Positions 1 through 13,182 of a stretch of DNA of 64,000 nt are shown piece after piece; within the stretch, counting starts at the first letter, position 1, and every line of letters begins with the position of its first letter. Below the pieces are notes generated by a model. That model was not told the DNA's origin and did no database searches. It was given only the letters and a program-made list of their open reading frames with translations. The position numbers and the translations under genes were made by a program. The DNA lies in assembly GCA_034508935.3 (NCBI GenBank), contig CM067455.1, positions 27,937,428 to 28,001,427 on the forward strand, written 5' to 3'. The stretch comes from Berghia stephanieae (lineage: Eukaryota > Mollusca > Gastropoda > Nudibranchia > Aeolidiidae).

Positions 1-202
1 CATGGCAGTGTCATTTGCTTATATCTTGATGGGACTTTTAAGTATTGTTAAAATAGGCACATCGACAGATTGCTAATAGAATTTTCTGTTTTCTTCTTCA
101 GCTATTCTCTTTTGTCTTACTCTGTCCTTTCGGTCTACAACCTTTCCCCTATCATCTTCCTGTTGACCGGGCGCTGAAATGACTTGAAAGCCTCTATGTA
201 TT

Positions 203-309
203 TATGTATGTATGTATGTATGTATGTATGTATGTATGTATGTATGTATGTATGTATGTATGTATGTATGTATGTATGTATGTATTTATTTATTTATTTA
301 TTTATTTAT
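203..309. repeat. GTAT/TTTA tetranucleotide array
   Basis: GTAT repeated about twenty times, passing into TTTA repeats. Confidence 0.9.
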
Positions 310-822
310 TATTTATATATTTATATAATAATATGACCAAATTTGGATTTTTACCTTGGTTTTCAATTTTTTTTGTACCAGTGTATCAACAGAGGATAAT
401 GTTTACGAAAAAAAATGTTAATGTTTTTCTCTCAAATCTGCCCTTTCAAAACTGCACCTGAGAATATCCCCTTTGGCTTTATGACCTTAAAATGTCGCAA
501 TTTCTATGGAGATTTAAATTATAAGTTTAAGTTTAAACAAGAACAAAACCAAAATTCGATAACCCATGGATGATTCAGTTACTGTTGTGTCTTATCACAG
601 TTTTACTGGAGCTGCCAACTCCCATTTTGTTTTCGCTGGGATTTTTCTATTTTTTAAAGGTTTTTTAATTTGACGAATTTTTGACAGGATTTTAAAAATT
701 CCCTGTTTTTTCTCATTTTTTTTTCTCGGTGATCTAGGGATGGTTACACATGTTATCTGACAAATTTGACGGTCTCATTGTGGTTTATGGCATATTTCTA
801 TTCACTTCAGTATAAAGATTGC

Positions 823-957
<135 letters not shown>

Positions 958-1770
958 TTAATGAAACAAATTTATTAAAGAACAATTTGCAGTTGCACTT
1001 TTGTCATCAGCGAAAAAATGTCCAGATTTTAAAAATCAAAATATTATTTTTAAAAAATAAATCTTATGCTGCTGTATTGAGTTGACAGCTCTGTGTTACC
1101 CGTTACCGATAGTGATGTCGTTTCTTCTTCTCTTTACGCGGGTGGTTGGATGGGAGCATCACCCTTGAATCATATACCTATGATGTTCGCATGGGTGTAC
1201 GATCCGATAGTGATGTCGTTTCTTCTTCTCTTTACTAGCCTATCCTGCTTCTTTGGTTTGTGATTGTATTTTTGACAGGGAATATTTTTTTTTCTGTAAA
1301 TCCTCTGCCTGTTTGTTCTTGGTTATTTATAATTTAGCTTATGATATCTTTAGGTTATGATTTTGATTGACATTTGTACTATTTTTGTTAGATTGCTTTT
1401 TTTTTGTTTCAGCGGTCTCTCATATAACCTCAATTGTGTTGGAAGAGACCTAAAGCAACAAACAAAAAAAAAAAATAAAAAAAAATTACCCGTTACCAAT
1501 CTACTCCATGCTAAGCGGCTCGGCTACCTCTACGTATAAAAAAGAAGTGATAGAGAAAAAAAAAGTCCTTTGTGTCTTCCAACAATAAGCAAATTAATAT
1601 GAAATATTGTATTTAGTTTCTGTTTAACTGGGTATGTCTACTAAAGATACATTCGATTATTCGGAGAATTGAATACTATTAGTCTACTTATCTATATATT
1701 GTCATCTATAATTATTGTTATCTATACCGATTAGTATCTATGATCATTGTTATTTATATTGACTTATTTA

Positions 1771-1815
1771 TTTTTATCATCATCATCAGCATCACTAATT
1801 ATTATTTACATATGT

Positions 1816-1910
<95 letters not shown>

Positions 1911-1985
1911 ATAATAATAATTATTATTATTTTAATAGAATTTTTATCATCATCATCAGCATCACTAATTATTATTTACATATGT

Positions 1986-2068
<83 letters not shown>

Positions 2069-2144
2069 TTAATAGAATTTTTATCATCATCATCAGCATC
2101 ACTAATTATTATTATTATTATCATCATTATTACAGATGTGTATA

Positions 2145-2192
<48 letters not shown>

Positions 2193-2217
2193 TTATTATT
2201 ATTATTATTATTATTTT
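1771..2217. repeat. compound ATT array with three repeated islands
   Basis: A ~48-bp island (TTTTATCATCATCATCAGC ... ACATATGTGTATT) recurs at 1771, 1941 and 2078. Each is followed by an ATT run ending in TTTTAATAGA. Confidence 0.85.
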
Positions 2218-2484
2218 AATAGAGGGATCGTGTAATTGTGTCAAAGTGACGGAGGAAGGGGTTACCTTTTCTGATATTATCTTTTGCATTTATCGCCATT
2301 TAATTTTTTCTCTCCCTCATGTCTGCTGATGAATGATATTAACCCCAAACCAGAATTATTTATACATTTCCATTGTATAGTATAAGTAATAAATTAAATA
2401 AAAACCAGTTATACACCATTACCCATATGAATTGTTGCTTTTATTTTTTATATCATTATATATAATGCCTACTACACAGTAGTT

Positions 2485-3524
2485 TGGGTGGAGTTCCTGA
2501 CCTCCCATAGTGGACAGAGAGGTACTTTCTGTGTCTTTTATCCATCAATGTCTGTTTTCCAATTGCTTTCTGTCGTTGTCTTGGATTGAGATTACTTGGT
2601 TTTGTCCTGGCCCTCGCCGGATACCATGGCTGGGAGGAAAACAGTTAAATGTATAAGTTAGTTTTGGAAGATAATATTTTTTTCCCTTGTAAACCATCTT
2701 TCTATTAGGTACTGTATTTTTGTAAAAACATTATAAATGATTTTAAACATTTGAGTGTTTCCTCTTTGTGGGGACCTGTGCTGGTGTCTGGATGAGACTT
2801 TTAGGTGATCTCAAACTAAGAACACTGATAGTATGCTCTTGGAATCTACATCTATTCCCGATTTGAAACAGTCCCATTTGTCTAACATTTTCTCGTGTGC
2901 TTTCAATTGTAAATCCTTAATTTTTGACTATCCTATTTTCTTCGTTTTTGCTGGTGCTGAAATGACCTTAATCTGGTTGGGGATCCTGACCTCCCATAGT
3001 GGGCAGGGAGGTACATGCTGTGTCTTCTACCCCCCCCCCCCCCCCCAACCCGTTGTCCAATTGTTTCCTGTCGTTGTCTTGGAATGAGATTACATGGTTT
3101 TGTCCTGGCCCTGGCCGGAGTTGCTTGGCTGGAAGGGAAACAGTCGAATGTATAGTTATAGTTTTGGAAGATGATATTTTTTTCCTTGTAAATCATCTCT
3201 CTCTCTTATGCATTGCATTATGTTTAGTTTACATATTATATTATATGATTTGTAAACATTTGAGTGTATTCCTCTTAGTTCGGACCTGTGCTTGTGTCTG
3301 GATGAGACTTTTAGGTGATCTCAAACTAAGTACACTGATAGTGTGCTCTTGTAATCTACATCTTTTCCCTATTTGAACAATTCCCCTTTGTCTGCCTTAT
3401 TCTTGGATGCTTTAATTGTAATTCTAGAACTTTTTACTATCCCGTTTTCTTCTTTTTTACTGTCGCTGATATGACCTTAATGTGTTGCAAGCGCCGTAAA
3501 ACCCTTAAAAACAAACAAAACAAA
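2485..3524 (+). mobile_element. head-to-tail pair of a ~540-bp dispersed repeat (R540)
   Basis: Two copies in tandem (2485-2972 and 2973-3524) starting TCCTGACCTCCCATAGTGG. They share TGATCTCAAACTAAG. The second copy ends TTGCAAGCGCCGTAAAACCC followed by AAAC-rich sequence, a retroposon-like 3' tail. No protein frame; probably a SINE or a non-autonomous LINE derivative. Confidence 0.7.
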
Positions 3525-3605
3525 TGGCCTAAATGTGTCGTAAACGTGTAAAACCTTAAAAGCATTTAAAAACAAAACAGAGCTACTTGACCCATGTAGC
3601 CGATG

Positions 3606-4001
3606 TTCATTCCCAGTTTTTCAACGGGAAGCGGATATTAGCAGTTGCTTTCTACCGACGTGTACATATATGCAGGTCTAACACCCGAACCCAATAATGG
3701 ACCTATTTTAACATTGTTTTAGTGGACAATATTTTGCGTCATATTTTTGTTGTTGAGATTTCCACTATTACAACAATGAGCCCGTAATGAATTAGGTTAT
3801 CAGACCTGCAAATAAGTGCACGTCGCTTGCCACTCTTTGGATAGAATGCTAATTAATCACAAAGTAATTTCCACCAGATCTAACAACCCAGCTACCCATC
3901 ACTGTTGGTTTAGCAGAAATTAGACTTCACCCAGATCGAGTTCGTTCCCTTTGTGCAGGAACAGAGTGCCTTATCAACTGAGCTGTCAGGACCCCCATTA
4001 A
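3606..4001 (-). mobile_element. SINE family B copy split by a MITE
   Basis: The two halves of a family B element (3606-3656 and 3825-4001) are separated by the palindromic MITE at 3657-3824. The tRNA-like head reads CAACTGAGCTGTCAGGACC near 3990. Confidence 0.7.
3657..3824. mobile_element. palindromic MITE, ~168 bp, inserted in a SINE
   Basis: Long inverted repeats (GACGTGYACATAT, then TGCAGGTCT) with an inner inverted pair (TTGTTGTAATGGA against its complement). Its flanks in the SINE are GCTTTCTACC and GCTTGCCACT, which look like a worn ~10-bp target duplication, as in Mutator-like elements. Confidence 0.75.
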
Positions 4002-4097
4002 TATGAAATATAAAATTCCCTTTATTAATCCCAAGGAGAACGTTGTCTTTAGGGATTATTGGGAAAAAGACCGCACATAACCCTGGTGCGTGCAGGG

Positions 4098-4492
4098 TGG
4101 GGTCTTTTTGGGCTGGGTGGGCTCTTTTGATCTCTCATTGCGGGCAGGAAGGCCACTTTAGTTTCGTCTTTAACTTTTATTCCCCCCCCCCCCCCCTGTA
4201 TCTTATTTCCATTTCCAAACTCCTCTTTGTCTTTGTCTCTGGATGAGATTATTTGTTTGTTTTTCTCGACCTTGGCCGCAGCCCTTAGCTGAGAGGGATA
4301 CAGTTGAATGTATATTATGTATCAGTATCAGTTGTTTTGGGAGATGATATTTTTTTCCTCTGTAAATTATCTCTAATATATACTATTAGAAAGATTTGAA
4401 ATAGTATTTTGTTTTTGTAAACGTCTGAGTGTATCCCTCTTATGTCTGGAGAGGATTTTTAGGGTACGTATCTCAAACTTAATACATTGATA
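4098..4492 (+). mobile_element. older R540 copy
   Basis: Diverged but collinear (CTCATTGCGGGCAGGAAGG, TCTGGATGAGATTATTTG); the 3' third is missing. Confidence 0.6.
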
Positions 4493-4630
4493 GAAAAAAA
4501 AAAAAAAAAAAAAAAGAAAAGAAAAAAGATATGTTTGTGACTTAACGTATAAATAATATGATCTAAGTGATTCTTGCGATGGTGCATGAAAAAAAAAAAC
4601 AAAAACAACAAAAAAAAACAACAAACGAGC

Positions 4631-4898
4631 TTTTATATAGCGCAACATCCACTAAATGTGCTCATGCTCAAAGAGTTTTAGAAAATTTCCCTGACTAACA
4701 GCAACACATAACACGTAGAACGAGACATGACGCCGGTTAGGCGATATTACAATTTTTCCGACAGGACAACGCTGTACTGTTAACGACCAGCTACTCATTT
4801 TACACCTGAGTACGGTGAGAGAATGTGAGTAAAGAGCCTTTTCCAAGGACTCAACTATGCGCCGAAAGCGAGTGTCATACCACAAGACCGCATAGCCG
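4631..4898 (-). mobile_element. SINE family A copy
   Basis: Same body as the 10.8 kb copy (ACACCTGAGTACGGTGAGAG, GAGCCTTTTCCAAGGACTCA), but the B-box segment is deleted. Confidence 0.8.
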
Positions 4899-4997
4899 TA
4901 TTGATTGGTGACTGTTTATAATTATTCTTATTACGAATATTGTATTTATCAAATTTACTTTAAGGATTTCTTCCTTTTACGATTAGGCTTTGCTCCA

Positions 4998-5160
4998 ATT
5001 TACATGCACATATTTGCAGGTCCGATAGCCGAACGCAATTATGGGCTGATTTAGGCTATGTTGTAATGGACACTTCCTTGCGTTGGTTTGAGAGTAATTC
5101 CATTACTACAACAATGAGCCCAAAACATTGGAATGTCAGACCTGCAAATAAACGCACGTC
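4998..5160. mobile_element. palindromic MITE copy
   Basis: Same family (ACATGCACATATTTGCAGG ... CCTGCAAATAAACGCACGTC). GGCTTT lies on both sides. Confidence 0.7.
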
Positions 5161-5321
5161 GGCTTTAACCCGTGATATGGATAAATAAGAAGTAAATCAC
5201 GCCAAAATGCAGCGATGTGGTTTTTTTTTTTTAAACGTAAGGATACATATGTGAAAGCAATACAGTCAACTATTAAGAGACCGCTCTACGCCAACTAAAT
5301 TAATATTCCATTGAGTTGGGC

Positions 5322-5527
5322 CGACGTGCACTTTGCATTTTTGAAGGTCTGATAACCCAGTTTGTTACGGTCTCATTGTTGTAATGGAAATACTCTAAAT
5401 AATTGTCATTATCTAGGTGTTGTTATGGATATATATTCTCAAACTAACTCAAAATATTGTCCATTACATCAATGTTAAAGCAGGCCCATAATTGCGCCCG
5501 GTTATCAGACCTGCGAATATGTGAACG
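5322..5527. mobile_element. palindromic MITE copy with target duplication
   Basis: Flanked by TTGAGTTGGGC (5311-5321) and TTGAGTTGGAC (5528-5538), 10 of 11 bases identical. The outer repeat starts CGACGTGCAC. The middle carries about 40 bp of extra sequence. Confidence 0.78.
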
Positions 5528-5724
5528 TTGAGTTGGACCTGGACCCATTGAGTTAGACCTAAGTTGTTTACAATAATTGACAATCAACTCCTTATATTAT
5601 GCCCACGGGTGATGCTTTTTAAAAAATAATTGTAAATACATGAGGCAGGACCAAAAAACACGTTAAACTCTTTACACGTGGAGTTCGATAATACACCAAC
5701 TCGACAACGATCTTTCCTCGATGA

Positions 5725-5981
<257 letters not shown>

Positions 5982-7733
5982 TCAAATTCAAGGCCGTAAC
6001 CACACTCTTGGTCAAAATAGTCAGGTCTCTGGCACTGATAACTAGACCTATATGTATTTATTTTCAAATTTAAGACTGATAACTAGTGTCGCGCTGAGAA
6101 CTGATTCTAAGAACCGGTCCCACGGTTCTTGATTTGAGGACGGAAACCGGCTCCGATGAGATTTTCGCTTTTAAATGTATGGAAATGGAACCAATGCCAA
6201 AGTTGGAAAAGGAATTGGGCCCAATCCTAAAAAAAAATCACAAAAGAACCGGAACGGGTCCTTGTCTAGTCGTTCTCATAACCGAGAACAGCAGTTCACA
6301 AACCCCGAACCGCTCGTCGCTACTAATAACCCACAATGCCACTATCTAAGTGTTGTTGAGGAAATACAAAATGTTGTCCTTCCCAGCAATGCCAAAGTAA
6401 GTTCATAATTAACCAGTAGATTTTTGACCAATCAAAACTTTAAATTTGTGACACACCCTTCACACGTGCTCGGACAAACATATTTGGTTGTTTATAAACA
6501 GTAACGAGAATGAAATCGCCCTCTCTCTGATCATTGTTATTGTTTTTATACCGCCAGATGGGTGACTAGTTATCACACGATTTTCACGATCAGATTTTAA
6601 ACGGTTACATTTTTACATAGTTTTCTGTGTTAGTTCTATTGACCAAGCGGTTGAACAGTGGGTATTTTATTTAGACACATACCATCGATAGTAAAATCTG
6701 TGTAGTTTGCCGTGTCTACCAATCACTACCATTGTTTACATTATGACGATTGTCCGAGAGGCGTGGTTATCTACCTGTTAATTGCATACGGATTTCAGAT
6801 TTGTGAACCGCCGCATCAAATCATCATATAACGTCGGCGTAAACCACTTGCCGAAAAATTGGATTTAAAGCTAAAATGATAAGATATACCCCATAATGAA
6901 CTTTTAGTTTTTCTTTCTTTAATTTAAGAAACTTTCTTCATTACCCCCAACAAAAGATATTAACATAACCAATGTTTCTTGTTTTACTTCTTAGTTCAGT
7001 TATTGACGCTTAAACTAAACTGACCCGACATAATACAGTGTACTGCTTTTATGGTAAATTATGTGCGGGTAGAACCATAAACACGATGTTTTAAAATTCG
7101 TGATCTGAAAGAAATTCAGTTTCGTTGTGAAAAGGTTAAAAGAAAAACACCCTGGCAGGATCAGTATATAAAATAATAAGTAGTAACGGTAAGCACCACC
7201 AAAGGCGATAAGGAGCCTCGCTGGCAGTTGTGATTGGCACGGATAAAAACATTATTGAGACAGGTCCGCGTAATCGGGACGCTCGGAGAAGTTATTGATT
7301 TTATGTACTGAGTTTGGCTAAGAGGAGACATTAGGTTGCAGCCAAATACTAAGGTCCAGGACTTGTCTATTGGCAGCCAACATTCATCAGATTCATGCAT
7401 ATCAACATCTCATGAAATAGATAGATACTAGATATATAGACAGACAGACAGATAGATAGATATGTATATATAGGTATACATATATTATGTTCCTCGAGTT
7501 CATACTTTCACTTTCATTAACCGAACTGCTAAATCGCAACAGTCTTTCTTACGCCAACAATAGCAATAGTATTAGTGTTATGATAATGGACAGTGGGTTT
7601 TGCCTATTATCAACATTTTGGATCAGAAACATTTAATCAACTGAGCTCTATTGTCTTTATCCATTAAATTAATTGAGTTAACAAATGAGTTTTGGGACTA
7701 TCGCTTTACGGTTTTGCGCTAGTAGTCGTATGG

Positions 7734-7883
7734 CTACACCTCCAGTTTCATTTCGTCAACCCAGCTTCGAAAGTCTTCCTCCGCCCTAAGAACTGTTTCA
7801 TAGCCACCTTCAAGTTTAGTTACTGGACAGTGGAAGACGATGTGATCGCGGGTCTCTGGAGCTGCCTGACATTTCCGGCAGGC
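7734..7883 (-). mobile_element. LINE C-terminal zinc-knuckle fragment
   Basis: On the minus strand a short frame reads ACRKCQAAPETRDHIVFHCP, then about 30 residues to a TAG at 7734. C-x2-C...H-x4-C following a reverse transcriptase is typical of the C-terminus of several LINE clades. No reverse transcriptase motifs remain nearby. Confidence 0.55.
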
Positions 7884-8147
7884 ATGGCAGGTTGAAAGGT
7901 CTTCTCGATTTGAGTGTTGTTGTTGAAGGTGCTCCCTTTATGATTATTTTTATAGGAGTGTTATCTGTGGCTTCATCCATTTTGCGCTAATTTCTGTCAA
8001 ATGCGGTATTTTATTTTCTAGTAATGTTGCAGTCCCAAAATATAAATCAAATGAAATTTTATAAATAAAATAGACAAAGCTTTCTTTCTTACCCAATTTA
8101 ACTTGACATCATCAATGAGGTTCGAGGAAGAAAATCACTATTCTCTT

Positions 8148-8153
<6 letters not shown>

Positions 8154-8216
<63 letters not shown>
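8154..8216. repeat. CT microsatellite
   Basis: Pure CT dinucleotide run. Confidence 0.9.
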
Positions 8217-8221
<5 letters not shown>

Positions 8222-9076
8222 CGCTCGCCTTTGGAACTTCAAAGAAAATAATATTAAATATTCACAAATATTGGAAATATCTGAATATGTCGAGAAGAAC
8301 CCGAGAGACCATCGATGAATAATGTTGGGAAAGCGATTGGTTTTGGCTTACCTACCCCTATTTAACGTAAAGCATAGACACTTCCGTAAATTAGTTACGT
8401 CCATAGATTTTTATATACACCTATGGTTACGTCCAAATTATGCAAGGAGACAATCACGAAAAGATAATAAAAGTTGAGTTATCGTTAGTTGTACTCAAGA
8501 AATCAAATTATGATGCCATTGGTTGAGCTATCGGATAGATAGAACGAAATGGACGTCACTCAGCACTTTGTTTTTAGTTTTTAGACAACCCCTTTGGTGA
8601 TCACTTATCACTGAGAGGGCGAAAAGGAAAGGATAGATAAGTCTGTTTTCCATAATTAACTTGAACATTCTTGTCATTGACATTAAGCGAAATCTCTTTC
8701 GCGGACTTGTACACTGTTATGCATTCATTGAGACACGACACAGTTCAATAACTCGCCACCACTAAATCAATCACGCCGTTAACTCTGGCACTACCGGAAC
8801 CGCCACCGTCTGTAAATGTGTAGTATGCAGCGGGCCCAAACGATAACAATATCCAGTTCAGTCAGTCTAATTAAACGACAGCGGACAACACACGAACACG
8901 ACCAAGCTGTGCTATTTCACAGGATCAAGTTCAGTAAGTTTCGACTTATTTAAACAAAGCAGATAGATAAATAAATTATTTAGTATTTCAATAAAATATG
9001 AATGGGTATCTATACTCTTCGTTTAAATTATTACACGGGTACTTTTATTGCAGTGCTTACATTAATGAGGTGCGTC

Positions 9077-9338
9077 CGACGTGCCATTACTTGCAGGTCT
9101 GATAACCCAAATTGTTATGGTCTCACTGTTGTAAATATAACAAAAGGAATACAACAAGTAGAGGACATGCTGACAACCGCAAAATTCACGGCAAACGTTC
9201 TTGAGACTGCTTAGTCCTGATCATACTTTGTTGTAATGGAAATACTCTCAAACCAACGCAAAATATTGTCCAATTAAAACAATGCTAATTCAAGCCCGTA
9301 ATCGCACTCGGTTATCAGACTTGCTAATATGTGCACTT
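9077..9338. mobile_element. palindromic MITE copy with internal insertion
   Basis: Family ends are present (TTGCAGGTCTGATAACCC ... GGTTATCAGACTTGC). About 100 bp of unrelated sequence sits inside. GGTGCG flanks both ends. Confidence 0.7.
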
Positions 9339-9703
9339 ATGGTGCGCTTCAGATACTCAGAGATACGTTCCTTTAACCTTACGCGGTCCTATGTTTGAGT
9401 TTTTGCTAAGATGAGGGTCATTTAAATAGATCGACATTTGAAGGATGTATTTTTTTTGGGGCCAAATTCGCGTCTTGAACTTGAACAGCACTGCATATAA
9501 TTGGTTTAAAAAAAAAAAAATAATGAATCCATTTTCTCACGCTCCGTCTGCTTACGATTATTTTCACGGTGATATTTTGAAAGAGATATTTTTTTTTTTC
9601 TTTATTTAATCCATTCAAAATTGACGTCTGGTGATTGATCAACCCCGGGGTTATCTTGTCTTTGAGGGCAAACCATTCAAGCTCGAAAAGTAGTCCTTTA
9701 CAG

Positions 9704-9931
9704 CCATGAGCCACATGGAGTGTTGTTCTAGTTTCTATAAACGGAAAATAGCAATTGCTTGCTACCCTTTGGATATGACGCTAGTACTATCCGCCAGATC
9801 TAATAGACCCAGCTACCCGACCAAGGTATGGTGGGCCAGAAAAAAAATCTTGACTACATTGGAGATCGAACTTGGTCCCTTTGCGTGTGAAGTGAGAGTT
9901 CTACCGAGTTATTGGGACCCACTTTCAAGCT
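9704..9931 (-). mobile_element. tRNA-derived SINE, family B
   Basis: A second short retroposon family. Its head on the coding strand resembles a tRNA (GGTCCTGATAGCTCAGTTGG in good copies, with the A box TAGCTCAGTTGG and a B box near GGTTCGATCCC). The body contains CCAGCTACCC and AGCAATTGCTTGCTACC (plus-strand reading of this copy). Confidence 0.7.
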
Positions 9932-10764
9932 ATAAAGTTTCATATAATGTTCTAATTTTATTCACTGCCTCTTTACAATAATAGTTAGTAAACTGACATA
10001 GAGCCTTTCCATTCTACAAGTGGGCCATAGTGAGCCAGATTTCCATTTTCATACAGTACAAGCCGGTTCGTAATGTAGCCAACTCGGACCAAGGCACTTA
10101 AATAAGCATATCCGTCTCCATCTACCACGTGATCAAAATGTTTTACCAAATAAAATGCCGTTGGACACGAGGGAGGCAGAAATCATACAAATCCGTAAGC
10201 GTTCATAGTCGGATTTAAAAAAAAATAAAAATCTAATGATATCTAATCACCTAGTTGTCGGTCTAAAAACAATAACAAATATCAGCGTGACGTCAACTTC
10301 ATTCGTTCCATAATAGTACGTATAGTAAATAACACGCTGTGTTTGTCCGAGGTGGTTTGAGGATGTATCACTAATCCCATATTTTGATTGGTCAAAAATC
10401 TACTTGTTGATTCGCTTTCTACGAAACCATGCTTAACTCTACACATCGATTTTTTTCCTCTTTCTAAGACAGCTTAAATGAAAAGTAATTTGTTGCCTTG
10501 TTCAGTTCTTCATATAGAGGGAGACGTTTGGATTTATTTAATTTGATAAAATCCCTTTATTCACAAGAAAGGGGAAATTTGCCTTTAGTGTTTATTCAAA
10601 TTCAAAAATGGAAGAATGAAATAACCCAGGTGTTAGTCGCAGATGAGCGCCTCAATATGAGTGCTGGCGAGATGAATTCAAGGCCACACAGCGAGGTGGG
10701 GATCGAAATCCGTAACCCTCCGGGGATGAGGCAAAAACCATACTGCTGTGCACTGCTGCCCTCT

Positions 10765-11064
10765 TCAGCTTTTTAAAAAATATAACGCAATATCCACTAA
10801 GCGTGCTCAAAGCGCTTTACAAAGGGTCCATGGTCAACAGCAACACTTAACATGAAGGACGTGACATGCCGCCTATTAGGCGATATTACATTTTCTTTTC
10901 GGACAGAGACAATTTTGTTAACGACCTACTAATTTTACACCTGAGTACGGTGACAGAATGTGAGTGAAGAGCCTTTTCCAAGGACTCAACTATGCGCCGA
11001 GCGAGGCTCGAACCCAGGACCTTCCGATCCGAAAGCGAATGTCATACCACAAGACCACATAGCC
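10765..11064 (-). mobile_element. tRNA-derived SINE, family A, with 15-bp target duplication
   Basis: On the minus strand the element starts GGCTATGTGGTCTTGTGG (polymerase III A box), with a B box GGTTCGAGCC about 45 bp on. A conserved body follows, and the 3' end resembles an L2/CR1-type tail (AAAGCGCTTTGAGCACGC, then GGATATTGCG). The perfect 15-bp repeats GCACTGCTGCCCTCT at 10750-10764 and 11065-11079 flank it exactly and prove retroposition. This is the reference copy of family A. Confidence 0.88.
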
Positions 11065-11398
11065 GCACTGCTGCCCTCTGTGCTTCATGCCATATCAGCA
11101 CAAAGTCTTCCCAGATTTACAAGGATTTTCTTGTCTCTTTATTTCTGGTAATCCCGTTAAAAATAGATAGTTTATCTATACAAGATAAATAGATAAGCAA
11201 TGATAATACAGAATACCGCAAAAGTTTGATCTGATCTATTGAGTGTGTCTCCTCCACATTTTCCTCTTTTTTTTCTCTCTCCTCTCTCCTCCTTCTACTC
11301 ATTTGCCATAGTCGCCGTCTCTTCCTTTAAATTTCATCCTAAAATCTCCATCTGTCACTTTCCCATCATCCTCCTCCTCATCCACCACCGCCTCCTCC

Positions 11399-11632
<234 letters not shown>

Positions 11633-12945
11633 GATTTCACGCATCCACAAACCATATTAATAATATTAGCCACAAACGTTTAATGGGAATTGATACCATA
11701 CAAAAGCAAATCCAAGTAAAACAATCTAATTTGAACTATGTACATTCTTTCGAATGATACTAAGACTTATGGAAAATAGAAATTACAAATAAAAAAGACA
11801 AAAACAAAACAAAACAAAACAACAACAAACAATTTAAAAAACCCAACAAAACACCCCCTCACCCCCACACCCGAAATAAAAAAACCCACAAACAATTAAA
11901 ACAAATCAAAGCTACAGTAAACAAGAACAAACACAAAAAAAAAACACACACACAAAAAGCCCCCGAATATAAAAAAAAACAAAAAACAAAAAAAAAAAAA
12001 AACAACAAAAAAACAAAAACAAACCAACAACAGACAATCAAAGAAACAAACAAACAAAATATAAAATATAGAAGTAACTTGATTCCGCTGACCCTTGACC
12101 TATGTTTCTGCGGTAGCGTAAGGGTTAAACTAGCATACATACCGTAACGGGAGTAGTGTTTCACAAACGAAAAAAAACATCGTCACCCCATTGTACGTTC
12201 CCAACAAGATAAGGTCATGGACCATTAGACTTGTCAAATCAAAATAATATAATGAGTCTAACCAAAGGCGACGCGATTCTGCTTTTATCAAGACAAAGAC
12301 CTTAACCCCCAGCAAACTGTTTGATAAATCAAACAAAATATTTTAATAGGTTTAACGATTCGACAACTCGTATCAATTATTTCAGTAAATCAAATTTGTG
12401 TTGACGTGGGTTGGCGGACAACTAGAATAAATAAAGCTATTAATAAATTGGCAATGATTGATATTGTGTCCTTGGGTACAAAAGAATGAACGTACATAAT
12501 TTAATTTAATATACAGTCGACGCCGAACTTAAGCACGATGTTCTTTAAGCTTGCTTCGTAATCAGGCACTCACACTTATTCTGATCGTTTTTAGCTATAA
12601 TATTAAAAGTTGAAGATGAATAAATTTTGCCAATTAAAACTCAAACTCGCCCAAGTTTCTCTAAGTGATTTTTGACACAATCCTCTTCACTCCTTTTGGA
12701 ACTACTTAGGGCCTCTTCGACCGTCCGCTGTCTGCTTCTGTTCTTGGCTTTCTTCTTGGTAGTCACCCAGCAGATGAGGCCTGCCATCTTCATTTCGTTA
12801 GACGGCGCCTCTATGTTTGTTTCGGACGCCCAACCATTTGTGTCCCTTGAGGGCTCCAATCAAAGGACTGGCGGGCGACGTCTCCGGCTGGTTGAAATTA
12901 GTTCGCGGAAACCCTGTTCGAGGTAGGAATGGAATGATAACAAAG

Positions 12946-12973
12946 AATAATAATAATAATAATAGTAATAATA

Positions 12974-13054
<81 letters not shown>
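12946..13054. repeat. AAT microsatellite
   Basis: AAT repeats with a few interruptions. Confidence 0.9.
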
Positions 13055-13111
13055 GGAAAACATTCTGAACATTTGAATGAGTTCGAGGAAACTGTGCCCG
13101 ATGAAACGTGT

Positions 13112-13115
<4 letters not shown>

Positions 13116-13180
<65 letters not shown>
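13116..13180. repeat. AT microsatellite
   Basis: Pure AT run, followed by A/C-rich simple sequence to about 13345. Confidence 0.9.

Positions 13181-13182
<2 letters not shown>

Larger units (their letters stand above)
6000..9060. other. gene-less: inverted repeat arm, LINE scrap
   Basis: Contains GGAACCGG-type repeated motifs at 6110-6270, one arm of an inverted repeat (6415-6550), a GATA-rich patch near 7420-7460 and the LINE fragment at 7734. Short frames have no recognised similarity. Confidence 0.5.

Noticed and set aside
12641-12859. Charged 72-codon minus-strand frame as a possible exon
   Set aside because: No recognised similarity, and simple-sequence DNA surrounds it. Too weak to call.
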